DNA from: Apilactobacillus zhangqiuensis
Lineage (GTDB): Bacteria; Bacillota; Bacilli; Lactobacillales; Lactobacillaceae
Direction of reading: 5' to 3'
Length of the DNA stretch: 64,000 bases
NCBI RefSeq assembly: GCF_019656215.1
Contig: NZ_BPLK01000002.1
Span: 206,738 to 270,737, forward strand
The translations under genes and the position numbers were made by a program. Shown in pieces: positions 1 to 9,880 of the stretch (position 1 is the stretch's first letter; every line of letters starts with the position of its first letter). The notes beneath the pieces were generated by a model, which did not search any database, had not been told where the DNA came from, and worked only from the letters and a program-made list of their open reading frames with translations.

Positions 1-358
1 TGTTTCATTCGGTGAATTTGGTTTACAATCAATCGATTCACATTGGATCACTAACCGTCAAATCGAAGCTTGTCGTATTGCTATGACAAGATATATGAAG
101 CGTGGTGGGAAAGTTTGGATTAAGATTTTCCCTCACAAGTCTTACACTGAAAAAGGTGTAGGGGTTCGTATGGGTAATGGTAAAGGTTCTCCAGCAGGAT
201 GGGTTGCTCCAGTTAAACGTGGAAAAGTCCTATTCGAAGTTGGTGGAGTTTCTGAAGAAGTTGCTCTAGAAGCTTTACGTTTAGCTTCAGCTAAACTTCC
301 TGTTCGAACAAAGATTATTAAACGTGAGGAAGTAGGTGGCGAATCAAATGAAGGCTAA
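1..358 (+). CDS. rplP: 50S ribosomal protein L16 (5'-truncated by window edge)
   Basis: Large-subunit protein that lies near the peptidyl-transferase centre and helps position tRNA. The reading frame is open from base 2, so the first visible codons ([10 protein letters not shown]...) belong to the same protein as the ATG at 83; that ATG is internal. The conserved L16 core with the basic [15 protein letters not shown] segment is present and the stop is TAA at 356-358. The N-terminal part lies outside the window. It overlaps rpmC by 11 bp and is the tail of the S10 operon. Confidence 0.97.
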   Translation, partial: VSFGEFGLQSIDSHWITNRQIEACRIAMTRYMKRGGKVWIKIFPHKSYTEKGVGVRMGNGKGSPAGWVAPVKRGKVLFEVGGVSEEVALEALRLASAKLPVRTKIIKREEVGGESNEG

Positions 359-542
359 AGAAATTAATGAACTAACCACTGCTCAAATGCATGAAAAAGA
401 ACAAAGCTATAAAGAAGAACTATTCAACCTTCGTTTTCAATTAGCTACTGGTCAATTGGAAAACACTGCAAGATTGAAGCAAGTTCGTAAGAACATTGCA
501 CGTATCAAAACTGCTTTGCGTCAACAAGAACTAAACAAATAG
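348..542 (+). CDS. rpmC: 50S ribosomal protein L29
   Basis: Small helical protein of the large subunit at the exit-tunnel rim, where nascent-chain factors dock. The 64-residue product [10 protein letters not shown]... carries the family signature [20 protein letters not shown] prefer ATG 348 over GTG 336: AGGTGG at about 334-339 is well spaced for 348, and family members start with MKAKE. The start lies within the rplP end, suggesting translational coupling. Confidence 0.96.
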   Translation: MKAKEINELTTAQMHEKEQSYKEELFNLRFQLATGQLENTARLKQVRKNIARIKTALRQQELNK

Positions 543-566
543 AATACGATAGGAGGTCAATGTAAT

Positions 567-827
567 ATGGAACGTAATATGCGTAAGGTCTACAGAGGCC
601 GTGTTGTTTCAGACAAGATGGACAAAACCATTACTGTTGTTGTTGAAACTTACAAAACACATCCTACTTACGGAAAACGTGTTAAGTACTCAAAGAAGTA
701 CAAAGCTCATGATGAAAACAATGAAGCTAAGTTAGGCGATGTTGTAGAAATTATGGAAACACGTAAGCTATCAGCTACTAAGAATTTCCGTCTAGTTAAT
801 ATCGTTAAAAAAGCTGTTATTATCTAA
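567..827 (+). CDS. rpsQ: 30S ribosomal protein S17
   Basis: OB-fold protein that binds 16S rRNA early in small-subunit assembly. It has 86 residues with the typical core [18 protein letters not shown] followed by [21 protein letters not shown] strong AGGAGGT lies 9 bases before the ATG. Standard spc position between rpmC and rplN. Confidence 0.97.
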   Translation: MERNMRKVYRGRVVSDKMDKTITVVVETYKTHPTYGKRVKYSKKYKAHDENNEAKLGDVVEIMETRKLSATKNFRLVNIVKKAVII

Positions 828-879
828 CATAAGAATTTTATCGTATTCTGAGTAAATACCGGAAGGAGGGTATTAGCTA

Positions 880-1248
880 ATGATTCAACAAGAAAGTCGT
901 TTGAAAGTTGCTGATAACTCAGGTGCTCGTGAACTTTTAACTATTAAAGTTTTAGGTGGATCAAGCAGAAGATATGCAGGTATCGGTGATATCGTTGTTG
1001 CTACTGTTAAACAAGCAACACCAGGTGGCGTTGTCAAAAAGGGTGACGTTGTTAAGGCTGTAATCGTAAGAACTAAGTCAGTATCACGTCGTGCAGATGG
1101 TTCATACATCCGTTTCGATGAAAATGCTGCCGTACTTGTTCAAGATGATAAAAGTCCAAAGGGAACTCGTATTTTCGGACCAGTTGCACGTGAACTACGT
1201 GACAACGAATTCATGAAAATCGTTTCTCTAGCCCCTGAAGTACTTTAA
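880..1248 (+). CDS. rplN: 50S ribosomal protein L14
   Basis: Large-subunit protein at the subunit interface (bridge B5/B8 region). The 122-residue product starts [19 protein letters not shown], the highly conserved L14 N-terminus, and ends with the [18 protein letters not shown] tail. An AAGGAGGGT precedes the ATG. The gap of about 50 bp after rpsQ shows no obvious terminator. Confidence 0.98.
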   Translation: MIQQESRLKVADNSGARELLTIKVLGGSSRRYAGIGDIVVATVKQATPGGVVKKGDVVKAVIVRTKSVSRRADGSYIRFDENAAVLVQDDKSPKGTRIFGPVARELRDNEFMKIVSLAPEVL

Positions 1249-1280
1249 TTAATCAATGTCAACCAAGGAGGTGCCAAGAA

Positions 1281-1589
1281 ATGTTTATTAAAACCGGTGA
1301 CAAAGTTCGCGTTATTAGTGGTAAGGATAAAGGTAAAGAAGGTACTGTTACCAAGACTATCGCTTCAAAAGATCGCGTAATCGTTGAAGGCATTAACATT
1401 GTTAAGAAACATCAAAAAGCTTCACAAGCTAACCCACAAGGTGGCATTAATGAAGTTGAAGCTCCAATTCATGTTTCAAACGTTATGTTAATTGACCCAT
1501 CAACTAACGAACCAACTAAGGTTGGATTCAAAATTGAAAATGGTAAGAAAGTTCGTATTTCTAAAAAATCAAACAAATCAATCGATTAA
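1281..1589 (+). CDS. rplX: 50S ribosomal protein L24
   Basis: KOW-fold assembly-initiator protein that binds 23S rRNA. The 102-residue product has the KOW core [20 protein letters not shown] and the [10 protein letters not shown] segment. AAGGAGGTG lies before the ATG. Normal length and spc order (rplN-rplX-rplE). Confidence 0.97.
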   Translation: MFIKTGDKVRVISGKDKGKEGTVTKTIASKDRVIVEGINIVKKHQKASQANPQGGINEVEAPIHVSNVMLIDPSTNEPTKVGFKIENGKKVRISKKSNKSID

Positions 1590-1617
1590 AATTTAATTGA
1601 AAGGAGGATACCTTTCC

Positions 1618-2160
1618 ATGTCAAACCGTTTACAAGATAAGTACAAAAATGAAATTACAAAAGCATTAGTTGAAAAGTTTAACTACTCTTCAGTTATGCA
1701 AGCTCCAAAAATTGAAAAGATCGTTCTAAACATGGGTGTTGGTGACGCTGTTACTAACGCTAAGAACTTAGACGAAGCTGTTTCAGAATTAACTCTAATT
1801 TCTGGTCAAAAACCTCTAGTAACTAAGGCTAAGAAATCAATCGCCGGCTTCCGTTTACGTGAAGGTATGTCAATTGGTGCCAAAGTTACTCTACGTGGTG
1901 AACGTATGTATGACTTCTTAGACAAGTTAGTTAACGTTTCATTACCACGTGTTCGTGATTTCCATGGTGTTAACAACCGTTCATTCGACGGTCGTGGTAA
2001 CTACACTCTAGGTATTCGTGAACAATTAATTTTCCCAGAAATTAACTACGATAACGTTAACCGTGTACGTGGATTAGACATCGTTATTGTTACAACTGCT
2101 AACACTGACGAAGAATCCAAAGAATTGTTAACTCAATTCGGTATGCCATTTGCAAAATAA
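1618..2160 (+). CDS. rplE: 50S ribosomal protein L5
   Basis: Binds 5S rRNA and forms part of the central protuberance. I place the start at ATG 1618 ([13 protein letters not shown]), 180 residues, the usual size. The reading frame extends to TTG 1597, but that would put the AAGGAGGATA ribosome binding site inside the gene. Signatures [20 protein letters not shown] and RVRDFHGV are present. Confidence 0.97.
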   Translation: MSNRLQDKYKNEITKALVEKFNYSSVMQAPKIEKIVLNMGVGDAVTNAKNLDEAVSELTLISGQKPLVTKAKKSIAGFRLREGMSIGAKVTLRGERMYDFLDKLVNVSLPRVRDFHGVNNRSFDGRGNYTLGIREQLIFPEINYDNVNRVRGLDIVIVTTANTDEESKELLTQFGMPFAK

Positions 2161-2178
2161 TAGGAGGGTATAAATAAT

Positions 2179-2364
2179 ATGGCTAGAAAAGCATTAGTTG
2201 TAAAAAGTGAACGTCCTGCTAAATTCTCAACAAGAAATTACACTCGTTGCGAACGCTGTGGTAGACCTCATTCAGTTTACAAGAAGTTTCATTTATGCCG
2301 TCTATGCATCAGAGATCTTGCGCACAAAGGCCAAATCCCTGGTATGAAGAAGGCAAGTTGGTAA
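2179..2364 (+). CDS. rpsZ: 30S ribosomal protein S14, zinc-binding type
   Basis: Small-subunit head protein, 61 residues. It is the short zinc-ribbon (type Z) form: CERC at about residues 24-27 and CRLC at about 40-43 give the four zinc ligands. The long zinc-free paralogue, usually encoded elsewhere, is not in this window. AGGAGGGT precedes the ATG. Confidence 0.97.
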   Translation: MARKALVVKSERPAKFSTRNYTRCERCGRPHSVYKKFHLCRLCIRDLAHKGQIPGMKKASW

Positions 2365-2397
2365 AATTAACTATAATTAGATAGGAGGTCTACGTTA

Positions 2398-2796
2398 ATG
2401 TCCATGACAGATCCAATCGCTGACTTATTAACTAGAATTCGTAACGCCAACATGGCTCGTCACGATTCAGTTGAAGTTCCAGCTTCAAAAATCAAAAACA
2501 ACATTGCTGAAATCTTAAAACGTGAAGGTTTCGTACGTGATGTTGAATACGTTGAAGACGACAAACAAGGCGTTATCCGCGTATTCCTAAAATATGGTAA
2601 GAACAATGAACGTGTTATCACTGGTTTGAAACGTATTTCAAAACCAGGTCTACGTTCATACGTAAAATCTGATTCAATTCCTAAGGTATTAAATGGTTTA
2701 GGTATTGCAATTATCTCAACTTCTGAAGGTGTTATCACTGATAAAGAAGCTCGTGCTAAAAAAATTGGTGGAGAAGTATTAGCATACATTTGGTAA
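2398..2796 (+). CDS. rpsH: 30S ribosomal protein S8
   Basis: Binds the central domain of 16S rRNA; in many bacteria it also represses spc translation. The 132-residue product starts [18 protein letters not shown] and ends with GGEVLAYIW, both S8 hallmarks. AGGAGGT stands 8 bases before the ATG. I did not identify an S8-binding mRNA structure in the neighbourhood. Confidence 0.97.
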   Translation: MSMTDPIADLLTRIRNANMARHDSVEVPASKIKNNIAEILKREGFVRDVEYVEDDKQGVIRVFLKYGKNNERVITGLKRISKPGLRSYVKSDSIPKVLNGLGIAIISTSEGVITDKEARAKKIGGEVLAYIW

Positions 2797-2827
2797 TACT
2801 TTTTGCTTGAATTGGAGGTGTAATGAA

Positions 2828-3367
2828 ATGAGTCGTATTGGTTACAGAAAGATTGTTTTACCTGAAGATGTTGAATTATCAACTGAAGGTAACAACGTAA
2901 CTGTTAAAGGTGCTATGGGTTCACTAACTCGTGAATTCTCACCAATTATCAAGATGAACGTTAATGATAACGTTGTAACTTTTGAACCAGCAGTTAGATA
3001 CGATAACAAGACCCGTGCAATGCACGGTACTATGCGTGCTAACTTAAATAACATGGTTGAAGGTGTATCAAATGGTTTTACTAAGACACTTAAGCTAGTC
3101 GGTGTTGGTTACCGTGCTCAAGCTAAGGGTTCTGTCTTAGAATTAAACGTTGGTTACTCCAACCCTGTTGAAATTGAAATCAATGATGATCTTAAGGTTG
3201 AAACTCCAGATAGTTTAACTATTACTGTCAGCGGTATCAACAAAGAACACGTTGGTGACTTTGCAGCTCGTGTTCGTGCTGTTCGTTCACCTGAACCTTA
3301 CAAGGGTAAAGGTATTCGTTACGAAAACGAAGTTGTACGTCGTAAGGAAGGTAAGACAGGTAAGTAA
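2828..3367 (+). CDS. rplF: 50S ribosomal protein L6
   Basis: Large-subunit protein near the factor-binding site. The start is ATG 2828 ([17 protein letters not shown]), with GGAGGTG 7 bases upstream; the frame continues upstream to 2807 without a suitable ribosome binding site. The 179-residue product has the C-terminal signature [13 protein letters not shown]. Confidence 0.97.
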   Translation: MSRIGYRKIVLPEDVELSTEGNNVTVKGAMGSLTREFSPIIKMNVNDNVVTFEPAVRYDNKTRAMHGTMRANLNNMVEGVSNGFTKTLKLVGVGYRAQAKGSVLELNVGYSNPVEIEINDDLKVETPDSLTITVSGINKEHVGDFAARVRAVRSPEPYKGKGIRYENEVVRRKEGKTGK

Positions 3368-3421
3368 TGAGGTAGATCTCATTGCTTAACTATTTTAATT
3401 AATATTTAAGAGGTGACTATT

Positions 3422-3778
3422 TTGATTAATAAACCAGATAAAAACAAGACACGTCAACGTCGTCACTTGCGTGTCCGTAACAAAATCTCTGGTACTGCTG
3501 TGTGCCCACGTTTGAACGTTTACCGTTCTAACAAAAACATCTACGCTCAAGTTATTGATGACGTAGCGGGTGTTACGCTTGCTAGTGCCTCAACTCTAGA
3601 CAAAGAAGTTAACGGTTCAAACAAGACTGAACAAGCATCATCTGTTGGTGCTTTAGTTGCCAAACGTGCCGTTGAAAAAAATGTTAAAAATGTTGTTTTC
3701 GACCGTGGTGGTTACTTATACCATGGACGTGTACAAGCTCTTGCTGAAGCTGCGCGTGAAAACGGACTAGAATTTTAA
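3422..3778 (+). CDS. rplR: 50S ribosomal protein L18
   Basis: 5S rRNA-binding protein of the central protuberance. I choose TTG 3422 ([15 protein letters not shown]), 118 residues, as family members begin this way. An in-frame GTG at 3413 overlaps the AAGAGGTG ribosome binding site and is unlikely to be used. The C-terminus [27 protein letters not shown] is typical. Confidence 0.95.
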   Translation: MINKPDKNKTRQRRHLRVRNKISGTAVCPRLNVYRSNKNIYAQVIDDVAGVTLASASTLDKEVNGSNKTEQASSVGALVAKRAVEKNVKNVVFDRGGYLYHGRVQALAEAARENGLEF

Positions 3779-3798
3779 TAAAAGGAGGAATAACCGCA

Positions 3799-4302
3799 AT
3801 GGCTGAATTTATTGATCCAAATAAATTAGAACTTGAAGATACTGTCGTATCAATCAACCGTATTACTAAGGTTGTTAAAGGTGGACGTCGTCTACGTTTT
3901 GCTGCTTTAGTTGTTGTTGGTGATAGAAATGGTCACGTCGGATTCGGTACTGGTAAAGCTCAAGAAGTTCCAGATGCTATCCGTAAGGCTGTTGAAGATG
4001 GTCGTAAGAACTTAATTAGTGTTCCTAAGGTTGGTACTACTATTCCTCATGAAATTATCGGTACTTATGGTGGTGGTAAGATCATGTTAAAACCTGCTGA
4101 AGAAGGTTCTGGTGTTGCCGCTGGTGGTGCCGTTCGTTCAGTTATGGAATTAGCTGGTATTGACGATGTTACAAGTAAGCGTTTAGGTTCAGATACTCCA
4201 ATCAATGCTATTCGTGCTACTTTTGAAGGACTAAAAGCATTGAAGAGTGCAGAAAAAGTTGCTACTTTACGTGGCGTTTCTGCTCAACATTTAGCAGAAT
4301 AA
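3799..4302 (+). CDS. rpsE: 30S ribosomal protein S5
   Basis: Small-subunit protein involved in decoding accuracy and mRNA unwinding. The 167-residue product has the dsRBD-like N-terminal domain ([19 protein letters not shown], near the site where spectinomycin-resistance changes map in other species) and the C-terminal [28 protein letters not shown] precedes the ATG. Confidence 0.98.
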   Translation: MAEFIDPNKLELEDTVVSINRITKVVKGGRRLRFAALVVVGDRNGHVGFGTGKAQEVPDAIRKAVEDGRKNLISVPKVGTTIPHEIIGTYGGGKIMLKPAEEGSGVAAGGAVRSVMELAGIDDVTSKRLGSDTPINAIRATFEGLKALKSAEKVATLRGVSAQHLAE

Positions 4303-4316
4303 GGAGGGGTTAGAAG

Positions 4317-4499
4317 ATGGCTCAATTAAAGATTACTTTAACTCACAGTGCAGAACACCGTCTCCCCAAACAACGTAAAATTGTTAAGGCGCTAGGTTTA
4401 GGTCGTATTAACAGTACTGTTGTTAAACCTGACAACGAAGCAACTCGTGGAGCATTGTTCCATATCGCACACTTAGTTAAAGTTGAACAAGTTAAGTAA
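4317..4499 (+). CDS. rpmD: 50S ribosomal protein L30
   Basis: Short large-subunit protein of 60 residues, [12 protein letters not shown]..., with the [11 protein letters not shown] signature. It sits 14 bp behind rpsE with AAGGAGGGG before the ATG, the standard rpsE-rpmD-rplO order. Confidence 0.96.
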   Translation: MAQLKITLTHSAEHRLPKQRKIVKALGLGRINSTVVKPDNEATRGALFHIAHLVKVEQVK

Positions 4500-4524
4500 T
4501 AAATAACAAGGAGGTGCACTTCAA

Positions 4525-4956
4525 ATGAAATTACATGAATTAAAAGCTTCCGAAGGTTCACGTTCATCAAGACAACGTCTAGGTCGTGGATTAGGAAGTA
4601 AAGGTAAGACTTCTGGTCGTGGACAAAAGGGTCAAAAGGCTCGTAGTAAGACACGTGTTGGATTCGAAGGGGGCCAAATGCCTTTCTACCGTAGAATTCC
4701 TAAGCGTGGTTTCACTAACATTAACCGTAAGGAATACGCTATCGTTAACTTATCTACTTTAGATCAATTTGACGACGGTGTTGAAGTTACACCAGAAACT
4801 TTAATGGAAGCTGGTATCGTTAAGAGTGCCAAGGACGGAATTAAGATTCTAGGTAACGGTGAACTTAACAAGAAGCTAACTGTTAAGGCTAACAAATTTT
4901 CTGATGCTGCTAAATCAGCTATCGAAAATGCTGGCGGTAAGATCGAGGTGATCTAA
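4525..4956 (+). CDS. rplO: 50S ribosomal protein L15
   Basis: Large-subunit assembly protein, 143 residues, with the Gly/Arg-rich N-terminus ([20 protein letters not shown]) that threads through 23S rRNA. The stop TAA (4954-4956) directly abuts the secY ATG at 4957, so secY is translated from a ribosome binding site inside rplO (GAGGTGAT) and is probably coupled. Confidence 0.97.
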   Translation: MKLHELKASEGSRSSRQRLGRGLGSKGKTSGRGQKGQKARSKTRVGFEGGQMPFYRRIPKRGFTNINRKEYAIVNLSTLDQFDDGVEVTPETLMEAGIVKSAKDGIKILGNGELNKKLTVKANKFSDAAKSAIENAGGKIEVI

Positions 4957-6273
4957 ATGCTATCAGCCTTGAAAAACGCTTTTAAGGTAAAAGATATTAG
5001 AAATAAAATCATGTTTACTTTGGGAGTATTGATTGTTTTTAGATTAGGTGCTTATATTACAGTTCCTGGTATAAATGCTAAAGCACTCCAAAGCGTTGCT
5101 TCATCTGGCTTGGTTAGCATTTTAAACACCTTTAGTGGTGGTGGATTAACTAACTATTCACTATTTGCTATGGGTGTTTCACCATATATTACTGCGCAAA
5201 TCATAGTTCAACTATTACAAATGGACATCGTTCCTCGTTTTGTTGAATGGAGCAAACAAGGTGACGTGGGTAGACGTAAGTTGAACCAAGTTACTAGAAT
5301 ACTTACAGTATTTCTTGCTTTCGTGCAGTCTATTGGAATTACAGCCGGATTTAACACTTTAAGCAGTTTGAACCTTGTTCAAAATCCTGGTCCTGCTACT
5401 TATTTGAGTATCGGTTTGATTTTAACCGGTGGTTCAATGTTAACAACTTGGATGGGTGACATGATTACTGATCGTGGTATTGGTCAAGGTGTTTCAATGA
5501 TCATCTTCGCCGGTATCATCGCAAGAATTCCAACAGGAGTTCAACAATTATATAAGGAATACATCGTTGGAGATACTTCTTCACAATTATGGCCTTCTAT
5601 CTTATTCTTAGTTGCGCTATTCGTTGTAGTTCTAATAATTGTTACTTTTGTTACCTGGTTCCAACAAGCTGAACGTAGGATTCCAATTCAATATACTAGA
5701 AGAGAAACAGGCGCGGGTGACAATAGTTACCTACCTTTAAAGGTTAACGTTGCCGGTGTTATCCCTGTTATCTTCGCCAGTTCGTTTATCTCAACACCAC
5801 AAGCAATCTTGCTTTTCTTTGCAGGTAAACATTCTGGAGATGGTTGGTACCAAGTATTGAGTAACGTATTTAATATGCAAACTCTTTCAGGTGCTACCTT
5901 ATACACTGTATTAATTGTTGTCTTTACATTCTTTTATGCTTTTGTTCAAGTTAACCCTGAAAAACTTTCAGAAAACTTACAAAAACAAGGAAGCTATATT
6001 CCAGGTGTTTGGCCAGGAAATGGAACTCAAACTTACGTATCAAAAGTCTTAATGAGACTTAGCGTAGTTGGAGCCCTATTCCTAGGAATTGTTGCTTTAA
6101 TTCCTTTAATTGCACAAAACGTTTGGAGCCTAGACGAATCCATCGGTTTAGGTGGTACTAGTTTACTAATTGTTGTTGGTGTTGCCATCGAAACAATTAG
6201 ACAAATTCGTGGTTTAATGATGAAACAAGAATATGTAGGATTCATTCAATCACCTCGTCCAAATGATTTATAA
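4957..6273 (+). CDS. secY: Preprotein translocase subunit SecY
   Basis: Channel-forming subunit of the SecYEG translocon in the cytoplasmic membrane. The 438-residue, ten-helix protein has the first helix near residues 19-39, the plug-region segment SGGGLTNYSLFAMGVSPYITAQIIVQLL, the cytosolic QQAERRIPIQYTRR loop (about residues 235-250) and the terminal ETIRQIRGLMMKQEYVGF. It abuts rplO and is followed by adk, the normal Firmicute spc end. Confidence 0.98.
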   Translation: MLSALKNAFKVKDIRNKIMFTLGVLIVFRLGAYITVPGINAKALQSVASSGLVSILNTFSGGGLTNYSLFAMGVSPYITAQIIVQLLQMDIVPRFVEWSKQGDVGRRKLNQVTRILTVFLAFVQSIGITAGFNTLSSLNLVQNPGPATYLSIGLILTGGSMLTTWMGDMITDRGIGQGVSMIIFAGIIARIPTGVQQLYKEYIVGDTSSQLWPSILFLVALFVVVLIIVTFVTWFQQAERRIPIQYTRRETGAGDNSYLPLKVNVAGVIPVIFASSFISTPQAILLFFAGKHSGDGWYQVLSNVFNMQTLSGATLYTVLIVVFTFFYAFVQVNPEKLSENLQKQGSYIPGVWPGNGTQTYVSKVLMRLSVVGALFLGIVALIPLIAQNVWSLDESIGLGGTSLLIVVGVAIETIRQIRGLMMKQEYVGFIQSPRPNDL

Positions 6274-6297
6274 AAGTGTGAATGGAGGTAATTAAAT

Positions 6298-6954
6298 ATG
6301 TCAATGAACTTAATCTTAATGGGGCTTCCTGGAGCTGGTAAAGGTACACAAGCTGAATCCATTATTGAAAATTATGGTATTCCACATATCTCTACTGGAG
6401 ATATCTTTCGTGCCGCTATAAAAGACCAAACTGAAATGGGATTAAAGGCAAAACAATATATTGACAAAGGGAACTTGGTTCCTGATGATGTAACATGTGG
6501 AATTGTTAAAGATCGTCTTGCACAAGATGATACTAAAAAAGGATATATGTTAGACGGCTTTCCTAGAACTATCGATCAAGCAAATGCTTTGCAAGAAATT
6601 TGTAAAGAACTTGATCGTCCATTGGATGCTGTTATAAATATTGACGTTGACCCTAAAGTTCTTGTTGATCGACTTTCTGGTAGATTTATTTGTAAGAACT
6701 GTGGTGCCACTTACCACAAGCTATACAAAATGCCAAAAGTTGAAAATACTTGTGATATTTGTGGTGGCCATGAATTTTATCAACGTAGTGATGACAAGCC
6801 TGAAACAGTTAAGAACCGTTTAGACGTAAACATCAAGATGAATACACCATTAATTGATTTTTACAAAGAACGTAACTTATTATTCACTGTTGATGGTGGT
6901 CAAGATATTGATGATGTTACTAAAGACATTGACAAAATACTTAAGCAATTCTAG
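6298..6954 (+). CDS. adk: Adenylate kinase, zinc-LID type
   Basis: Converts ATP and AMP to two ADP in the cytoplasm. The 218-residue product has the P-loop [11 protein letters not shown] (about residues 9-19), the DGFPRT motif, and a long LID domain with four cysteines (CKNC and CDIC) that should bind a structural zinc, as in other Gram-positive enzymes. ATG 6298 is favoured over ATG 6304 by the spacing from GGAGGT. About 158 bp without a clear gene or terminator separate it from infA. Confidence 0.97.
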   Translation: MSMNLILMGLPGAGKGTQAESIIENYGIPHISTGDIFRAAIKDQTEMGLKAKQYIDKGNLVPDDVTCGIVKDRLAQDDTKKGYMLDGFPRTIDQANALQEICKELDRPLDAVINIDVDPKVLVDRLSGRFICKNCGATYHKLYKMPKVENTCDICGGHEFYQRSDDKPETVKNRLDVNIKMNTPLIDFYKERNLLFTVDGGQDIDDVTKDIDKILKQF

Positions 6955-7112
6955 TAATTGCTTCTGCGGCTAGCATTGTTGCTGGAAGTATGTTTGTGTG
7001 ATAAACTAACCCATGTGTATTTGCGATTAGCTACATGGCGGTCTTTGTCGATAATATCTTGGCATTTGGCTAACTTTATGTAGTAATCGTATTTTTCGAG
7101 GAGGAAAATTCT

Positions 7113-7331
7113 TTGTCTAAAGATAATGTTATTGAAATTGAAGGTAAGGTTAGTGAAACCTTACCAAATGCTATGTTTCGTGTTGAACTAGAAAATGGTC
7201 ACGAAATTTTAGCTCACGTTTCCGGTAAGATTAGAATGCACTACATTCGTATCTTACCTGGTGATCGTGTCACAGTTGAAATGTCACCATATGATTTAAG
7301 CAAGGGACGTATTACTTACCGTTATAAGTAA
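7113..7331 (+). CDS. infA: Translation initiation factor IF-1
   Basis: OB-fold factor that binds the A site of the 30S subunit during initiation. The 72-residue product ([40 protein letters not shown]) is canonical. The start codon is TTG at 7113 behind GAGGAGG. The 6955-7112 region upstream is a longer leader than usual; it holds weak inverted repeats but nothing I can name. Confidence 0.97.
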   Translation: MSKDNVIEIEGKVSETLPNAMFRVELENGHEILAHVSGKIRMHYIRILPGDRVTVEMSPYDLSKGRITYRYK

Positions 7332-7364
7332 GGATACTGTCTTGAAGTATAGGAGGGTTATATA

Positions 7365-7481
7365 ATGAAGGTTCGTCCATCAGTAAAACCAATGTGTGAA
7401 AATTGTAAAGTAATTAAGAGAAAAGGCCGTGTTATGGTCATTTGCTCAAATCCAAAACATAAACAAAGACAAGGTAAGTAA
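7365..7481 (+). CDS. rpmJ: 50S ribosomal protein L36
   Basis: The smallest large-subunit protein, 38 residues: [17 protein letters not shown]... through [10 protein letters not shown]. The three cysteines and one histidine (C-x2-C, then C..H) form its zinc site, so this is the zinc-binding form. AGGAGGGT precedes the ATG. Standard infA-rpmJ-rpsM order. Confidence 0.97.
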   Translation: MKVRPSVKPMCENCKVIKRKGRVMVICSNPKHKQRQGK

Positions 7482-7508
7482 TTTTATATAAACAGGAGGT
7501 GTGTTTGA

Positions 7509-7874
7509 ATGGCTCGTATCGCCGGAATTGATTTACCACGTGATAAGCGTATCGTTATTGGTCTAACTAGCATCTTTGGAATTGGTCAAAGCAGAGCTGC
7601 TGAAATCCTTTCAAAGGCTGGCGTTTCAGAAGATGTTCGTGTTCGTGATCTAACTCCAGACCAAGAAGATAAAATCCGTGAAGTTGTTGACAATTACAAA
7701 ATTGAAGGTGACTTACGTCGTGAAGTAAGAATGAATATCAAGAAGCTTCAAGAAATTGGTTCTTACCGTGGAATGCGTCACCGTCGTGGTTTACCTGTTA
7801 GAGGTCAACACACAAAGAACAACGCCCGTACTCGTAAGGGTAAAAAAGTAACTATTGCTGGTAAGAAAAAATAA
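7509..7874 (+). CDS. rpsM: 30S ribosomal protein S13
   Basis: Head protein of the small subunit, contacting tRNA and the large subunit. The 121-residue product starts [19 protein letters not shown] and contains the signature [20 protein letters not shown] with a basic tail. ACAGGAGGTGTG precedes the ATG. Confidence 0.98.
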   Translation: MARIAGIDLPRDKRIVIGLTSIFGIGQSRAAEILSKAGVSEDVRVRDLTPDQEDKIREVVDNYKIEGDLRREVRMNIKKLQEIGSYRGMRHRRGLPVRGQHTKNNARTRKGKKVTIAGKKK

Positions 7875-7897
7875 TAAATAAAGGAGGTTAGTAAATC

Positions 7898-8287
7898 ATG
7901 GTTCAAAAGAAAGGTTCTCGTAAGCGTAGAGTAAAGAAGAACATCGAATCTGGTGTTGCTCACATTCACTCTACTTTTAATAACACATTAGTTATGATTA
8001 CCGACATGCAAGGTAATGCAATTGCTTGGTCATCTGCTGGTGCTTTAGGATTCCGTGGAAGTCGTAAATCAACTCCATTTGCTGCACAAATGGCTTCAGA
8101 AGCCGCTGCTAAGACAGCTATGGAACATGGTATGAAGACTGTTGAAGTTGCTGTTAAAGGTCCTGGTTCAGGTCGTGAATCAGCTATCCGTGCACTTCAA
8201 TCAACTGGTTTAGAAGTTGCTGCTATTCGTGATGTTACTCCAGTTCCACATAATGGATCTCGTCCTCCAAAGCGTCGTAGAGTTTAA
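7898..8287 (+). CDS. rpsK: 30S ribosomal protein S11
   Basis: Platform protein of the small subunit that contacts mRNA in the E site. It has 129 residues with [20 protein letters not shown], the [13 protein letters not shown] segment and the terminal [26 protein letters not shown] precedes the ATG. A 73-bp gap follows before rpoA. Confidence 0.98.
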   Translation: MVQKKGSRKRRVKKNIESGVAHIHSTFNNTLVMITDMQGNAIAWSSAGALGFRGSRKSTPFAAQMASEAAAKTAMEHGMKTVEVAVKGPGSGRESAIRALQSTGLEVAAIRDVTPVPHNGSRPPKRRRV

Positions 8288-8360
8288 TTTATTCTCATCT
8301 CTGTATGATGGACTAATTAATATTTAACTCAGAGCGTTTTGAAAGGGGTAGAAGATAAGA

Positions 8361-9311
8361 ATGATTGAATTTGAAAAACCTAATATTCATAAGATTGATG
8401 AAACTGATAATTATGGAGAAGTTGTTGTTGAACCACTAGAACGTGGATACGGAACAACTCTTGGAAACTCGTTGCGTAGAATTTTACTTTCATCTTTACC
8501 TGGTGCAGCCGTAACTAGCATTCAAATTGATGATGTTTTACATGAATTTTCTACAGTACCTGGTGTTGTAGAAGACGTAACTCAAATTATTTTAAATGTT
8601 AAGAAGATTTCATTGAAGTTGGATGCCGAAGATGGCGAAGACAAAGAAATGGAAATCAATGTTACAGGTCCAGCTCAAGTAACTGCTGGAGACATTCAGG
8701 CTGATGGTGATGTAACTGTCTTAAATCCAGACCTACACATCGCTACAGTTGCTGAAGGTTCTACATTCCATATGAGAATGACTGCAAACAAGGGTCGCGG
8801 ATATGTTTCTGCTGATGAGAATAAGGCTCGTAATGATGGAATGCCAATCGGTGTCTTACCAGTTGATTCCATTTATACCCCAATCGAACGTGTTAATTAT
8901 CAAGTTGAAAACGCACGTGTTGGTCAAAGATCTGACTTTGATAAGCTAACTCTTGACGTTTGGACTGATGGTTCCATCACTCCTAGTGAAGCAATTAGTT
9001 TAGCAGCTAAGATTCTAAATGACCATCTTGCTATGTTTGTTGATCTTACCGATGAAGCCAAAAACACTGAAGTTATGGTTGAAAAGGAAGAAACACACAA
9101 AGAAAAGATGCTTGAAATGACAATTGAAGAATTGGACTTATCAGTTCGTTCATACAACTGTTTGAAGCGTGCAGGAATCAACACTGTTCAAGAATTAACC
9201 AACAAAAGCGAAGCAGACATGATGAAGGTTCGTAACTTAGGACGTAAGTCACTTGTTGAAGTAAAGAATAAGTTAGAAGCCCTTGGATTGTCATTGCGTA
9301 AAGAAGATTAG
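8361..9311 (+). CDS. rpoA: RNA polymerase subunit alpha
   Basis: Scaffold subunit of RNA polymerase. The 316-residue product has the N-terminal assembly/dimer domain ([25 protein letters not shown] near residues 25-50) and the C-terminal UP-element/activator-binding domain ([30 protein letters not shown], about residues 250-305), joined by an acidic linker with [18 protein letters not shown] precedes the ATG. Confidence 0.99.
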   Translation: MIEFEKPNIHKIDETDNYGEVVVEPLERGYGTTLGNSLRRILLSSLPGAAVTSIQIDDVLHEFSTVPGVVEDVTQIILNVKKISLKLDAEDGEDKEMEINVTGPAQVTAGDIQADGDVTVLNPDLHIATVAEGSTFHMRMTANKGRGYVSADENKARNDGMPIGVLPVDSIYTPIERVNYQVENARVGQRSDFDKLTLDVWTDGSITPSEAISLAAKILNDHLAMFVDLTDEAKNTEVMVEKEETHKEKMLEMTIEELDLSVRSYNCLKRAGINTVQELTNKSEADMMKVRNLGRKSLVEVKNKLEALGLSLRKED

Positions 9312-9332
9312 TATAAAGGAGGATATCCATTT

Positions 9333-9716
9333 ATGAGTTACCGTAAATTACAACGTACTAGTGCACACCGTCGTTCATTACTACGTAACCTAACTACTGA
9401 CTTGTTAGTAAACGGTGAAATTAAGACCACTGAAGCTCGTGCTAAAGAAGTACGCTCAACTGCTGAAAAGATGATTACTCTTGGTAAGCGTGGAGATCTT
9501 CATGCTCGTCGTCAAGCTGCAGCATTCCTACAAAACGTAGTTGCTGATGCTAAAGAAGATGGTGATGACGTAACTGTTACTACTGCATTACAAAAGCTAT
9601 TTGATGAAATTGCTCCTAAGTATGCAGAACGTAACGGTGGTTACACTCGTATTCTAAAGACTATGCCTCGTCGTGGTGACGGTGCATCAATGGTTATTTT
9701 ACAATTAGTTGATTAA
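9333..9716 (+). CDS. rplQ: 50S ribosomal protein L17
   Basis: Large-subunit protein near the exit tunnel, 127 residues, [24 protein letters not shown]..., with the conserved C-terminus [26 protein letters not shown]. It is the last gene of the alpha operon; a large stem-loop follows at 9748. Confidence 0.98.
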   Translation: MSYRKLQRTSAHRRSLLRNLTTDLLVNGEIKTTEARAKEVRSTAEKMITLGKRGDLHARRQAAAFLQNVVADAKEDGDDVTVTTALQKLFDEIAPKYAERNGGYTRILKTMPRRGDGASMVILQLVD

Positions 9717-9747
9717 TTAATCGTAAACTTAATTAAATAGTAACAAC

Positions 9748-9853
9748 AAATCACTAGGGCTATTGATATAAAGCGTTATGATGATGGGCAAGCCCCAAGT
9801 CTAGCTTGAATGGAGCTTTGCTTCGCATCAATAGCCTATTAGTGATTTTTTTA
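9748..9853 (+). ncRNA. L17 downstream element-like RNA / terminator
   Basis: A long-range stem lies directly behind rplQ. The left arm AAATCACTA-GGGCTATTGA (9748-9766) pairs with TCAATAGCC-TATTAGTGATTT (9828-9848), followed by a T run. The roughly 60-base interior contains a short GGG-CAAG-CCC hairpin (about 9786-9795). Position and shape match the L17 downstream element described by comparative genomics in lactic acid bacteria (Rfam L17DE). The final stem plus T tract could also end transcription ahead of ecfA1. The assignment rests on context and pairing only; no covariance model was run. Confidence 0.7.
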
Positions 9854-9880
9854 TACATATTTTTAAACGGGGTGAATGAA

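Noticed and set aside
6955..7112. The 158-bp adk-infA gap, examined for a decayed gene (map is found here in some relatives).
   Set aside because: No frame with methionine aminopeptidase motifs and no clear hairpin with T tract; left unassigned.
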